This document shows positions 1 to 8,834 of a stretch of DNA of 17,991 nt, in pieces. The stretch spans positions 1 through 17,991 of the forward strand of contig CAJNDS010001463.1 in the NCBI GenBank assembly GCA_905221605.1. The letters are read 5' to 3'. The position numbers and the translations under genes were made by a program. Each line of letters opens with the position of its first letter. Position 1 is the stretch's first letter. The notes beneath the pieces were generated by a model. That model was not told the DNA's origin and did no database searches. It was given only the letters and a program-made list of their open reading frames with translations. This stretch comes from Symbiodinium natans (Eukaryota; Sar; Dinophyceae; Suessiales; Symbiodiniaceae).

Positions 1-12
1 AATTTTCCGAGA

Positions 13-70
13 TATTTGTCTAAACAGCTGACAAACAGAGTTTAAGTAAATTAATCCAAAGCGGGAGGCC
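13..70 (+). repeat. Dispersed module M, copy 1 (left arm only)
   Basis: This is the left arm of a module seen again near 2070, 14588, 15909 and 16037. It reads TTGTCTAAACAGCTGACA, then a CAGAG linker, then TTTAAGTAAATTA and a GGGAGGC core. The complete copies (2070, 14588) carry a right arm, AATTTACTTAAAC or a close variant, that is the reverse complement of the GTTTAAGTAAATT segment. Here the right arm is missing and a 20-bp minisatellite takes its place. The module could be a worn foldback or MITE-like element, or simply a shared repeat boundary. No coding potential is seen. Confidence 0.6.
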
Positions 71-77
71 GGAAGGA

Positions 78-660
78 CCAAATCGCCTCCCAAAGCCCAA
101 ATTGGCTTCCAAAACGCCAAATTTGCTTTTCATGGCGAAATTGGCTCCCAAAGTTCAAAATTAGCTTCCAAAGCAAAAAACTGGCTCTCAAAGCCAAAAA
201 TTAGCTCCCAAACCGCCCAAAATTGGCTCCCAAAATTGGCTCCGAAAGCCCGAAAATTGTGCTTCCCCAAAGCCGCAAATTGGCCCCCAAAGCCCAAATC
301 GCTTCCCGAAGCCCAAAATTGGCTTCCGGAGCCCAGAATTGGCCCCCAAAGCCCAAAGCCCAAAATTGGCCCCCAAAGCCCAAAATTTGCTCCCCAAGCC
401 CAAAATTGGCCCCAAAGCCCAAAATTGCCTTCCACAGCCCAAAATTGCAAACATTTGCCCCCAAAAATGGCCTCCAGAGCCCAAAATTGGCTCCAAAGCC
501 CAAAATTGGCCACAAAGCCCAAAATTGTCTCCAAAGCCCAAATGTTTCTCCCCAAGCCCAAAATTGGCTTCCGCAGCCCAAAATCGGCTCCCAGTGCCCA
601 AAATTGGTTGCCAAGCCCATATTTGGCCCCTAAAGCCCAAAATTGGCCCCAAACCCAAAC
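78..660 (+). repeat. Degenerate 20-bp minisatellite, field 1
   Basis: About 29 tandem copies match the consensus CCCCAAAGCCCAAAATTGGC, with many single-base indels and substitutions. The cleanest part lies around 330-520. Several long open frames cross it on both strands (proteins rich in PKPKIGPKAQNW or FGLWGQFWALG), but they only reflect a repeat with few stop codons and should not be read as genes. The reverse complement of the consensus aligns with the minisatellite at 14829-15908. Confidence 0.85.
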
Positions 661-796
661 TTTGTTCCCTAGGCTTCACCTGTCCAAAAAGCTTCACCTC
701 TTTTAGGCCCCCAGGCTTCACCTCCGTTAGCCCAAAGACCCGCCGCAATTTCAATTCCTCGAGCACTTCGTAGGTTTGCATACGCAGCAGGCTTGA
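661..796. other. Transition region with short GCTTCACCT repeats
   Basis: Three copies of a GCTTCACCT motif lie near 672, 690 and 714, between the minisatellite and the coding island. On the minus strand an ATG at 781 opens a frame reading MQTYEVLEELKLRRVFGLTE, followed by a short imperfect VKP-type repeat, before running into the minisatellite. It may be a scrap of coding sequence, but the evidence is only its amino-acid composition. No known family is recognised. Confidence 0.3.
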
Positions 797-886
797 AAGC
801 AAGCTTGTGTGAATGACCGCAGGTGTTGGTTCAAAACGTTTGTGGGCGCCAGCGAGATAGCTAGTCACTGTGCAGCTCCGCCAGCC

Positions 887-1324
887 ATGCCTCGATGGTG
901 CACTGGCTTTGACATGGATTGCGGCAGCGATGCGCGGCCCTGCATGTTTGCGCTTGATGGCCTAGGGCAGACTGCACAAATCAAGAGTACAAGTGACAAA
1001 TGCATTTTCTGCAGCCCAGAGGGCATGCGCAAAGCTGTTGCAACACCTCAAGGCTTTGGCAGTGTCGTTCGCGCACTGAAGAAGTGGCGGGGTATGAGCT
1101 CGCCAGTTTATGACCTGGCTTTCGAGCACAGCTCGCTGACCACCTTGCCAGCAACCCAGCTGGAAGCTTTGCGTGGCAACAGCGCATTTGCTGTCCGCAA
1201 GTCCAACCGGGAGCAACCTGCTCCCTCGACAAAGCGCAGCAAGAAGCGAGCGGTGGCACAATGGAAGAAAATGGCTTGGCGTCGAACAAGCTTGGTAGAT
1301 TGCACCGCTACACTGCATCATTGA
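887..1324 (+). CDS. Hypothetical Cys-containing protein, N-terminal part (possibly frameshifted)
   Basis: The frame is open from 797, after a TGA at 794-796. The first in-frame ATG is at 887 and gives 145 residues. No family is recognised. Visible features are a run of spaced Cys residues near the start (5, 12, 19), a CxxC pair in KCIFCSPEG (39 and 42), the segment VVRALKKW, and a basic KRSKKR cluster near residue 116 that could be a nuclear signal or an RNA/DNA contact. The last 64 bases overlap the next open frame (1261-1743) in another register. The natural-looking sequence seems to pass from this frame to that one inside the overlap, so one frameshift or a short intron could join them into a single protein of roughly 300 residues. 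Coding status is inferred from composition and from the surrounding non-coding repeats. The true start may lie upstream. Confidence 0.45.
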   Translation: MPRWCTGFDMDCGSDARPCMFALDGLGQTAQIKSTSDKCIFCSPEGMRKAVATPQGFGSVVRALKKWRGMSSPVYDLAFEHSSLTTLPATQLEALRGNSAFAVRKSNREQPAPSTKRSKKRAVAQWKKMAWRRTSLVDCTATLHH

Positions 1325-1743
1325 AGAGAACCCATCAAAATCGCATTCAACAATGGGATCGAATCGCGAAGGAGAACCCGAAGTTGTGGTTTTGGGCGAA
1401 CTTTCGCATGAATGGAGGCTTCTACGGCGACAACTACGCCAACGCCGTGCTCCGTGAATATTCCCGACTGCAGAACGAAGATCCGTTCATCGAGGATGCA
1501 TTCCTGCGAGGCTTTCACAAGTCTTGCCCCACATGTGGCAAATCCTTCAGAGGTCACGGTCATGGGTATTGCCCGACAGCTACTTGCCGGGAGTTATTGG
1601 AAGCCAATCGAAACCGCCGTAAAAGCTTGAAGAAATGGCTCATGAAGCGGGTTGAGGGCGACATCTCAATGGGCCCACCATTCAATGACGAACTTTGTGC
1701 ATGGGCGAGTCGTGAAGGCTACTTTGAACGTCATGACATGTAG
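1261..1743 (+). CDS. Hypothetical zinc-ribbon-like protein (or C-terminal half of the preceding ORF)
   Basis: An ATG-initiated frame of 160 residues ends at TAG 1741-1743. The register stays open upstream to 1114, so the ATG need not be the real start. A Cys cluster, CPTCGKSFRGHG followed by HGYCPTATC, places cysteines at 89, 92, 104 and 109 (C-x2-C-x11-C-x4-C), a plausible treble-clef or zinc-ribbon site. It is flanked by an aromatic-rich helix region (KLWFWANFRMNGGFYGDNYA, residues 41-60) and a basic stretch (NRNRRKSLKKWLMKR, 116-130). The opposite-strand and shifted frames look far less protein-like, which supports this one. I do not recognise the family and assign no function. A nucleic-acid-binding role is only suggested by the Cys cluster and basic segment. 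It is probably the continuation of the ORF at 887-1324. Confidence 0.55.
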   Translation: MEENGLASNKLGRLHRYTASLKRTHQNRIQQWDRIAKENPKLWFWANFRMNGGFYGDNYANAVLREYSRLQNEDPFIEDAFLRGFHKSCPTCGKSFRGHGHGYCPTATCRELLEANRNRRKSLKKWLMKRVEGDISMGPPFNDELCAWASREGYFERHDM

Positions 1744-1745
1744 GC

Positions 1746-1863
1746 TGCGACTTGATGAACGCAGTCCGCGACTACAGCAATGTCTGGAAAGCCATGTACA
1801 GATTAAGAGCTGAAGCAAGCAGCTCGCCAACTCAAAGACTTGTCTCGGCTTCGTGCAGACTGA
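1746..1863 (+). pseudogene. Decayed coding tail downstream of the Cys-rich ORF
   Basis: Just past the TAG at 1741 a different register reads VGCDLMNAVRDYSNVWKAMY followed by RLRAE. From 1810 another register reads LKQAARQLKDLSRLRAD and stops at 1861-1863. Both stretches have the helical, charged look of real protein and together would extend the preceding ORF if two more frameshifts were allowed. This suggests a retired or retroposed gene copy, or uncorrected indels in the assembly. An ordinary 3' untranslated region with chance open frames is the alternative. Confidence 0.3.
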
Positions 1864-2069
1864 AGCTTCGAGACAGCCGGCTTTGGAAGAAAAGTTTGAA
1901 ACCGATCGTGCGCACTCAAATCGGCGTAGCACCCTTGATACTCAATAGCATCCATTGAAGCAACGGGAAGCATATGAATCGTTTTGTTCACTTGTCCCCG
2001 CGGTTCCGAAAAATCTCACCCACTGAAATGCATAACTGGCCAGCAGGCCAGAAAGTCCGGCCGAAAAAA
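1864..2069. other. Unique spacer with one small hairpin
   Basis: This is non-repetitive sequence after the coding island. The only structure noted is the perfect 6-bp inverted repeat CTGGCC/GGCCAG with a 4-base AGCA loop (2036-2051), shortly before the second M module. No poly(A) signal could be assigned. Confidence 0.35.
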
Positions 2070-2152
2070 TTGTCTAAACAGCTGACAAGCCGAGTTTACG
2101 TAGATTAACTCAAAACTCCTCTGGGATTCAAATGTTCAATTTACTCAAACCT
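2070..2152 (+). repeat. Dispersed module M, copy 2 (both arms)
   Basis: The left arm is TTGTCTAAACAGCTGACAAG, a CCGAG linker and a diverged TTTACGTAGATTA. About 30 bp later comes the right arm CAATTTACTCAAACCT, an imperfect inverted match. The copy at 14588 is organised in the same way. It lies 185 bp before the left boundary of the satellite array and directly before a C-rich tract, and the 14588 copy also precedes a C-rich tract. Confidence 0.65.
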
Positions 2153-2155
2153 ATG

Positions 2156-2215
2156 GGCCGTTGGGGGGCTCCCCCCTCCACCCCGCTCCGCCCCCCCCCG
2201 CCCGCCATCCCTCCA
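2156..2215 (+). repeat. C-rich low-complexity tract
   Basis: The tract is mostly C runs of 4-10 bases, with G runs on the minus strand. It directly follows an M module, as does the tract at 14673-14828. It could form a G-quadruplex or i-motif, but this cannot be shown from sequence alone. Confidence 0.6.
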
Positions 2216-2341
2216 GCTCTTAAACATTAACATGTTCAAAGCCTGTCTCAGCCTCTTGTTAAGCCTTGGGGCCTTCCCCACGATAACTCCAAGATTTCTT
2301 TCATCAAGCATTCGCAAACTTGGCAAAAACACTTCATGAAT
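2207..2341 (-). pseudogene. Minus-strand coding-like fragment, weakly mTERF-like
   Basis: Read on the minus strand from 2341, the sequence gives IHEVFLPSLRMLDERNLGVI, then VGKAPRLNKRLRQALNMLMF and KSWRD, before dissolving into the C-rich tract. The pattern of a hydrophobic helix, a short VGKAPRL turn and a second helix with spaced leucines resembles one repeat of the mTERF (mitochondrial transcription termination factor) family, whose repeats often carry a P-x-L turn. That resemblance is by eye and weak. The frame has an ATG at 2311 but no protein-like continuation at either end: upstream it enters the satellite boundary and downstream it enters G/C runs. I read it as an exon scrap or remnant trapped between the M module and the satellite. 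Confidence 0.3.
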
Positions 2342-2387
2342 CTCGGGGGTACCAGGGGGTGTCCCCCTGGCGCGGTCCAGCAGGGGC
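2337..2387 (+). repeat. Left boundary sequence of satellite array 1
   Basis: These 51 bp occur once before the first satellite unit and again at 17403-17453 before the second array, with 49 of 51 positions identical and the same length. The segment contains a perfect 8-bp hairpin, CCAGGGGG/CCCCCTGG with a TGT loop (2352-2370). It is absent between internal units, so it marks a defined end of the repeated block, not part of the period. Confidence 0.85.
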
Positions 2388-2430
2388 GATTGCTGGCGGG
2401 GTCCAGGGCGAGGAGTCCTGGCGGGGGGCT

Positions 2431-2449
2431 CGGGGGGCGCTGCCCCCCG
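2431..2449. repeat. Inverted version of the unit hairpin in satellite unit 1
   Basis: Most units carry CGGGGGGCAGCGCCCCCCG at this position. Unit 1 carries CGGGGGGCGCTGCCCCCCG, which is its exact reverse complement, so the arms look the same and only the 3-base loop shows the flip. The flanking sequence is not inverted. Confidence 0.8.
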
Positions 2450-2698
2450 AAACGGTGGCGTCAATTTGTATTTTCTTGGGGACCCCCTTCCAAAACTAAA
2501 AACATAGTTCCAAAAAACAAAACTTCTCGGCTGTCCTCTTTGGAGGGACGCCCGGTGAAAAAAAACTTATTGGGACCTGAACCCTATACAATTTCTATTA
2601 AGGCAGGTTCCAAAAAAGAACCCAGGTGACCAGAGCAGTGGCCATTTTAAAGGGGTTTTTTTCCGACCCCCGAACCCTATACAATTTCTATAAACCTT

Positions 2699-3882
2699 GA
2701 TTGCTGGCGGGGTCCAGGGCGAGGAGTCCTGGCGGGGGGCTCGGGGGGCAGCGCCCCCCGAAACGGTGGCGTCAATTTGTATTTTCTTGGGGACCCCCTT
2801 CCAAACTAAAAACATAGTTCCAAAAAACAAAAACTTCTCGGCTGTCCTCTTTGGAGGACGCCCGGTGAAAAAAAACTCGCCTGGGAGTTTTTTTTCACCG
2901 GGTGTCCTTTTGCTCGTGCTGTCCTCTTTGGAGGGACGCCCGGTGAAAAAAAACGTTATTGGGACCTGAACCCTATACAATTTCTACAAACCTGGATTGC
3001 TGGCGGGGTCCAGGGCGAGGAGTCCTGGCGGGGGGCTCGGGGGGCAGCGCCCCCCGAAACGGTGGCGTCAATTTGTATTTTCTTGGGGACCCCCTTCCAA
3101 ACTAAAAACATAGTTCCAAAAAACAAAAACTTCTCGGCTGTCCTCTTTGGAGGACGCCCGGTGAAAAAAAACTCGCCTTGGAGTTTTTTTTCACCGGGTG
3201 TCCTTTTGCTCGTGTTGTCCTCTTTGGAGGGACGCCCGGTGAAAAAAAACGTTATTGGGACCTGAACCCTATACAATTTCTATAAACCTGGATTGCTGGC
3301 GGGGTCCAGGGCGAGGAGTCCTGGCGGGGGGCTCGGGGGGCAGCGCCCCCCGAGCCGCTGGCGTCAATTTGTATTTTCTTGGGGACCCCCTTCCAAACTA
3401 AAAACATAGTTCCAAAAAACAAAAACTTCTCGGCTGTCCTCTTTGGAGGACGCCCGGTGAAAAAAAACTCGCCTGGGAGTTTTTTTTCACCGGGTGTCCT
3501 TTTGCTCGTGCTGTCCTCTTTGGAGGGACGCCCGGTGAAAAAAAACGTTATTGGGACCTGAACCCTATACAATTTCTATAAACCTGGATTGCTGGCGGGG
3601 TCCAGGGCGAGGAGTCCTGGCGGGGGGCTCGGGGGGCAGCGCCCCCCGAAACGGTGGCGTCAATTTGTATTTTCTTGGGGACCCCCTTCCAAACTAAAAA
3701 CATAGTTCCAAAAAACAAAAACTTCTCGGCTGTCCTCTTTGGAGGACGCCCGGTGAAAAAAACCTCGCCTGGGAGTTTTTTTTCACCGGGTGTCCTTTTG
3801 CTCGTGCTGTCCTCTTTGGAGGGACGCCCGGTGAAAAAAAACGTTATTGGGACCTGAACCCTATACAATTTCTATAAACCTG
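2699..3882 (+). repeat. Satellite subfamily of four 296-bp units with a long palindrome
   Basis: Four consecutive units of exactly 296 bp (starts 2699, 2995, 3291, 3587) differ from their neighbours in two ways. They lack the 92 bp between the two GAACCCTATACAATTTCTAT copies, leaving one hybrid copy. They also carry about 76 extra bp in which spacer A is present as a direct, an inverted and again a direct copy. They are almost identical to each other, so the altered unit was amplified locally after it arose. Confidence 0.85.
2861..2902. repeat. 18-bp perfect inverted repeat with 6-base loop
   Basis: Left arm 2861-2878 is CCCGGTGAAAAAAAACTC, the loop is GCCTGG, and right arm 2885-2902 is GAGTTTTTTTTCACCGGG. 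Flanking GGACG and TGTCC extend the stem with one wobble position. Equivalent hairpins lie at 3157-3198 (loop GCCTTG), 3453-3494, and 3749-3790 (one A to C change in the left arm). The T8 arm followed by CACCGGG is the inverted form of the normal spacer end. Confidence 0.85.
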
Positions 3883-6280
3883 GATTGCTGGCGGGGTCCA
3901 GGGCGAGGGAGTCCTGGCGGGGGGCTCGGGGGGCAGCGCCCCCCGGAAACGGTGGCGTCAATTTGTATTTTCTTGGGGACCCCCTTCCGAAACTAAAAAC
4001 ATAGTTCCAAAAAACAAAACTTCTCGGCTGTCCTCTTTGGAGGGACGCCCGGTGAAAAAAAACTTATTGGGACCTGAACCCTATACAATTTCTATTAAGG
4101 CAGGTTCCAAAAAGAACCCAGGTGACCAGAGCAGTGGCCATTTTAAAGGGGTTTTTTTCCGACCCCCGAACCCTATACAATTTCTATAAACCTGGATTGC
4201 TGGCGGGGTCCAGGGCGAGGAGTCCTGGCGGGGGGCTCGGGGGGCAGCGCCCCCCGGAAACGGTGGCGTCAATTTGTATTTTCTTGGGGACCCCCTTCCG
4301 AAACTAAAAACATAGTTCCAAAAAACAAAACTTCTCGGCTGTCCTCTTTGGAGGGACGCCCGGTGAAAAAAAACTTATTGGGACCTGAACCCTATACAAT
4401 TTCTATTTAAGGAAGTTCCAAAAAGAACCCAGCGTGACCAGAGCAGTGGCCATTTTAAAGGGGTTTTTTGACGACCCCGAACCCATACATTTCTATAAAC
4501 TGGATTGCTGGCGGGGTCCGGGCGAGGAGTCATGGCGGGGGCTCGGGGGGGCAGACACGCCCCCCGGAAACGGTGATGGGCGTCATTTGTATTGTCTTTG
4601 GGGCCCCCTTCCAAAACTAAAAAAACATAGTTCAAAAAAGAAAACTCTCCGCTGTCCTCTTTGGAGGGACGCCCCGGTGAAAAAAAACTATTGGGACCTG
4701 AACCCTATACAATTTCTATTAAGGCAGGTTCCAAAAAAGAACCCAGGTGACCAGAGCAGCGGCCATTTTAAAGGGGTTTTTTTCCGACCCCCGAACCCTA
4801 TACAATTTCTATAAACCTAGATTGCTGGCGGGGTCCAGGGCGAGGAGTCCTGGCGGGGGGCTCGGGGGGCAGCGCCCCCCGAAACGGTGGCGTCAATTTG
4901 TATTTTCTTGGGGACCCCCTTCCAAAACTAAAAACATAATTCCAAAAAACAAAACTTCTCGGCTGTCCTCTTTGGAGGTTGCCCGGTGAAAAAAAACGTT
5001 ATTGGGACCTGAACCCTATACAATTCCTATTAAGGCAGGTTCCAAAAAAGAACCCAGGTGACCAGAGCAGTGGCCATTTTAAAGGGGTTTTTTTCCGACC
5101 CCCGAACCCTATACAATTTCTATAAACCTGGATTGCTGGCGGGGTCCAGGGCGAGGAGTCCTGGCCGGGGGCTCGGGGGGCAGCGCCCCCCGGAAACGGT
5201 GGCGTCGATTTGTATTTTCTTGGTGACCCCCTTCCAAAACTAAAAACATAGTTCCAAAAAACAAAACTTTCGGTCAAAACTTTCGGTCAAAACTTATTGG
5301 GACCTGAACCCTATACAATTTCTATTAAGGCAGGTTCCAAAAAAGAAACCCAGGTGACCAGAGCAGTGGCCATTTTAAAGGGGTTTTTTTCCGACCCCCG
5401 AACCCTATACAATTTCTATAAACCTGGATTGCTGGCGGGGTCCAGGGCGAGGAGTCCTGGCGGGGGGCTCGGGGGGCAGCGCCCCCCGAAACGGTGGCGT
5501 CGATTTGTATTTTCTTGGGGACCCCCTTCCAAAACTAAAAAAAATAGTTTTTTTCCAAAAAACAAAAATTCTCGGCTGTTCCTCTTTGGAGGAACGCCCG
5601 GTGAAAAAAAACTTATTTGGGACCTGAAAACCTAAAATTCTATTAAGGAAAGGTTCCACAAAAAGGACCCAGGTGCACCAGAGCAGTGGCATTTTAAAAA
5701 GGGGTTTTTTCCGACCCCGACCCCCTATACAATTTCTATAAACCGGAGTGATGGCGGGGTTCCAGGGCGAGGAGTCTGGGCGGGGGGCTAGGGGGGCACC
5801 CCGGAAAACGGTGGCGTAATTTGTTATTTTCTTGGGGACCCCCTTCCAAAAATAAAAACATAGTTCCCAAAAAACAAAAACTTCTCGGGCTTGTCCTCTT
5901 TGGAGGGACGACCGGGTGACAAAAAAATTATTGGGGACCTGAACCCTATACAATTTCTATTAAGGAAGGTTCCAAAAAGGAAACCAGGTGGACCAGAGAA
6001 GTGGCCATTTTAAAGGGGTTTTTTTCCGACCCCCGAACCCTATACAATTTCTATAAACCTGGATTGCTGGCGAGGTCCAGGGCGAGGAGTCCTGGCGGGG
6101 GGCTCGGGGGGCAGCGCCCCCCGGAAACGGTGGCGTCAATTTGTATTTTCTTGGGGACCCCCTTCCAAAACTAAAAACATAGTTCCAAAAAACAAAACTT
6201 CTCGGCTGTCCTCTTTGGAGGGACGCCCGGTGAAAAAAAACTTATTGGGACCTGAACCCTATACAATTTCTATTAAGGCA

Positions 6281-6330
6281 GTTCCAAAAAAAGGTGTCGA
6301 GAGCACCCCCTGTTTTAAGAGGGTTTTTTT
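6281..6330 (+). repeat. Divergent linker variant (also at 7807-7857 and 11501-11550)
   Basis: In three places the usual linker GTGACCAGAGCAGTGGCC is replaced by a diverged form containing GGTGTCGAGAGCACCCCC and TGTTTTAAGAGGG. Outside this stretch the units look ordinary. The three copies are practically identical to each other, so they descend from one divergent unit that was copied to distant places in the array. Confidence 0.75.
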
Positions 6331-6676
6331 CCGACCCCCGAACCCTATACAATTTCTATAAACCTGGATTGCTGGCGGGGTCCAGGGCGAGGAGTCCTGG
6401 CGGGGGGCTCGGGGGGCACCCCCGGAAACGGTGGCGTCAATTTGTATTTTCTTGGGGACCCCCTTCCAAAACTAAAAACATAGTTCCAAAAAACAAAACT
6501 TCTCGGCTGTCCTCTTTGGAGGGACGCCCGGTGAAAAAAAAACTTATTGGGACCTGAACCCTATACAATTTCTATTAAGGCAGGTTCCAAAAAAGAACCC
6601 AGGTGACCAGAGCAGTGGCCATTTTAAAGGGGTTTTTTTTCCGACCCCCGAACCCTATACAATTTCTATAAACCTG

Positions 6677-6963
6677 GATTGCTGGCGGGGTCCAGGGCGA
6701 GGAGTCCTGGCGGGGGACGGTGGCGTCAATTTGTATTTTCTTGGGGACCCCCTTCCAAAACTAAAAACATAGTTCCAAAAAACAAAACTTCTCGGCTGTC
6801 CTCTTTGGAGGGACGCCCGGTGAAAAAAAACTTATTGGGACCTGAACCCTATACAATTTCTATTAAGGCAGGTTCCAAAAAAGAACCCAGGTGACCAAAG
6901 CAGTGGCCATTTTAAAGGGGTTTTTTTCCGACCCCCGAACCCTATACAATTTCTATAAACCTG
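6677..6963 (+). repeat. 287-bp satellite unit lacking the GC hairpin (first of three)
   Basis: This unit has lost 25 bp that contain the whole CGGGGGGC...GCCCCCCG hairpin, leaving CTGGCGGGGGACGGTGGCG. Identical-type 287-bp units begin at 8835 and 9419. All three are followed by a linker reading GACCAAAGCAG where other units have GACCAGAGCAG, so the deletion and the base change travel together. Confidence 0.8.
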
Positions 6964-8834
6964 GATTGCTGGCGGGGTCCAGGGCGAGGAGTCCTGGCGG
7001 GGGGCTCGGGGGGCAGCGCCCCCCGGAAACGGTGGCGTCAATTTGCATTTTCTTGGAGACTCCCTTCCAAAACTAAAAACATAGTTCCAAAAAACAAAAC
7101 TTCTCAGCTGTCCTCTTTGGAGGGACGCCCGGTGAAAAAAAACTTATTGGGACCTGAACCCTATACAAGTTCTATTAAGGCAGGTTCCAAAAAAGAACCC
7201 AGGTGACCAGAGCAGTGGCCATTTTAAAGGGGTTTTTTTCCGACCCCCGAACCCTATACAATTTCTATAAACCTGGATTGCTGGCGGGGTCCAGGGCGAG
7301 GAGTCCTGGCGGGGGGCTCGGGGGGCAGCGCCCCCCGGAAACGGTGGCGTCAATTTGTATTTTCTTGGGGACCCCCTTCCGAAACTAAAAACATAGTTCC
7401 AAAAAACAAAACTTCTCGGCTGTCCTCTTTGGAGGGACGCCCGGTGAAAAAAAACTTATTGGGACCTGAACCCTATACAATTTCTATTAAGGCAGGTTCC
7501 AAAAAAGAACCCAGGTGACCAGAGCAGTGGCCATTTTAAAGGGGTTTTTTTCCGACCCCCGAACCCTATACAATTTCTATAAACCTGGATTGCTGGCGGG
7601 GTCCAGGGCGAGGAGTCCTGGCGGGGGGCTCGGGGGGCAGCGCCCCCCGGAAACGGTGGCGTCAATTTGTATTTTCTTGGGGACCCCCTTCCAAAACTAA
7701 AAACATAGTTCCAAAAAACAAAACTTCTCGGCTGTCCTCTTTGGAGGGACGCCCGGTGAAAAAAAACTTATTGGGACCTGAACCCTATACAATTTCTATT
7801 AAGGCAGTTCCAAAAAAAGGTGTCGAGAGCACCCCCTGTTTTAAGAGGGTTTTTTTCCGACCCCCGAACCCTATACAATTTCTATAAACCTGGATTGCTG
7901 GCGGGGTCCAGGGCGAGGAGTCCTGGCGGGGGGCTCGGGGGGCAGCGCCCCCCGGAAACGGTGGCGTCAATTTGTATTTTCTTGGGGACCCCCTTCCAAA
8001 ACTAAAACATAGTTCCAAAAAACAAAACTTTCGGTCAAAACTTTCGGTCAAAACTTTCGGTCAAAACTTATTGGGACCTGAACCCTATCCAATTTCTATT
8101 AAGGCAAGTTCCAAAAAAGAAACCCAGGTGACCAGAGCAGTGGCCATTTTAAAGGGGTTTTTTTCCGACCCCCGAACCCTATACAATTTCTATATACCTG
8201 GATTGCTGGCGGGGTCCATGGCGAGGAGTCCTGGCGGGGGGCTCGGGGGGCAGCGCCCCCCGGAAACGGTGGCGTCAATTTGTATTTTCTTGGGGACCCC
8301 CTTCCAAAACTAAAAACATAGTTCCAAAAAACAAAACTTCTCGGTCAAAACTTTCGGTGTCAAAAACTTTCGGTCAAAACTTTATTGGGACCGAACCTAT
8401 AAATTTTCTTTAAGGCAAGTTCCAAAAAAGAACACCCCAGTTGGGACCGCGCAGTGGGCCAGTTTTAAGGGGTTATTTTTTTCCGACCCCCGAACCCTAT
8501 AAAAATTTCTAATACCTGGATATTGATGGGGGGGGGTGGTCAGGTGCGAGGAGCCCTGGCGGGGGGCTCGGGGGGCAGCGCCCCCCGGAAACGGTGGCGT
8601 CGATGCTTATTTCTTGGGACCCCCCTTCCAAAACTTAAAAAAACATAGTCCAAAAAACAAAATTGCGGTCAAAACGTTCGGTTCAAAACTTCGGAAAAAA
8701 CTTATTGGGACCTGAACCCTATACAATTTCTATTAAGGCAGGTTCCAAAAAAGAACCCAGGTGACCAGAGCAGTGGCCATTTTAAAGGGGTTTTTTTTCC
8801 GACCCCCGAACCCTATACAATTTCTATAAACCTG

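Noticed and set aside
130-773. Several 130-220-residue open frames with FGLWGQFWAL or PKPKIGPKAQ repeats
   Set aside because: They are translations of the 20-bp minisatellite in different frames, with irregular indels and no non-repeat domain.
4130-4145. Relic of the dinoflagellate spliced leader (shared GCCATTTT)
   Set aside because: Only eight bases match the leader as known and the continuation differs (AAAGGGG), so chance is the simpler explanation.
4076-4195. tRNA-like T arm in the linker (GGTTC, 7-base loop, GAACC)
   Set aside because: The loop is CAAAAAA and not a T loop, no acceptor or anticodon arms surround it, and the stem is lost in right-hand units.
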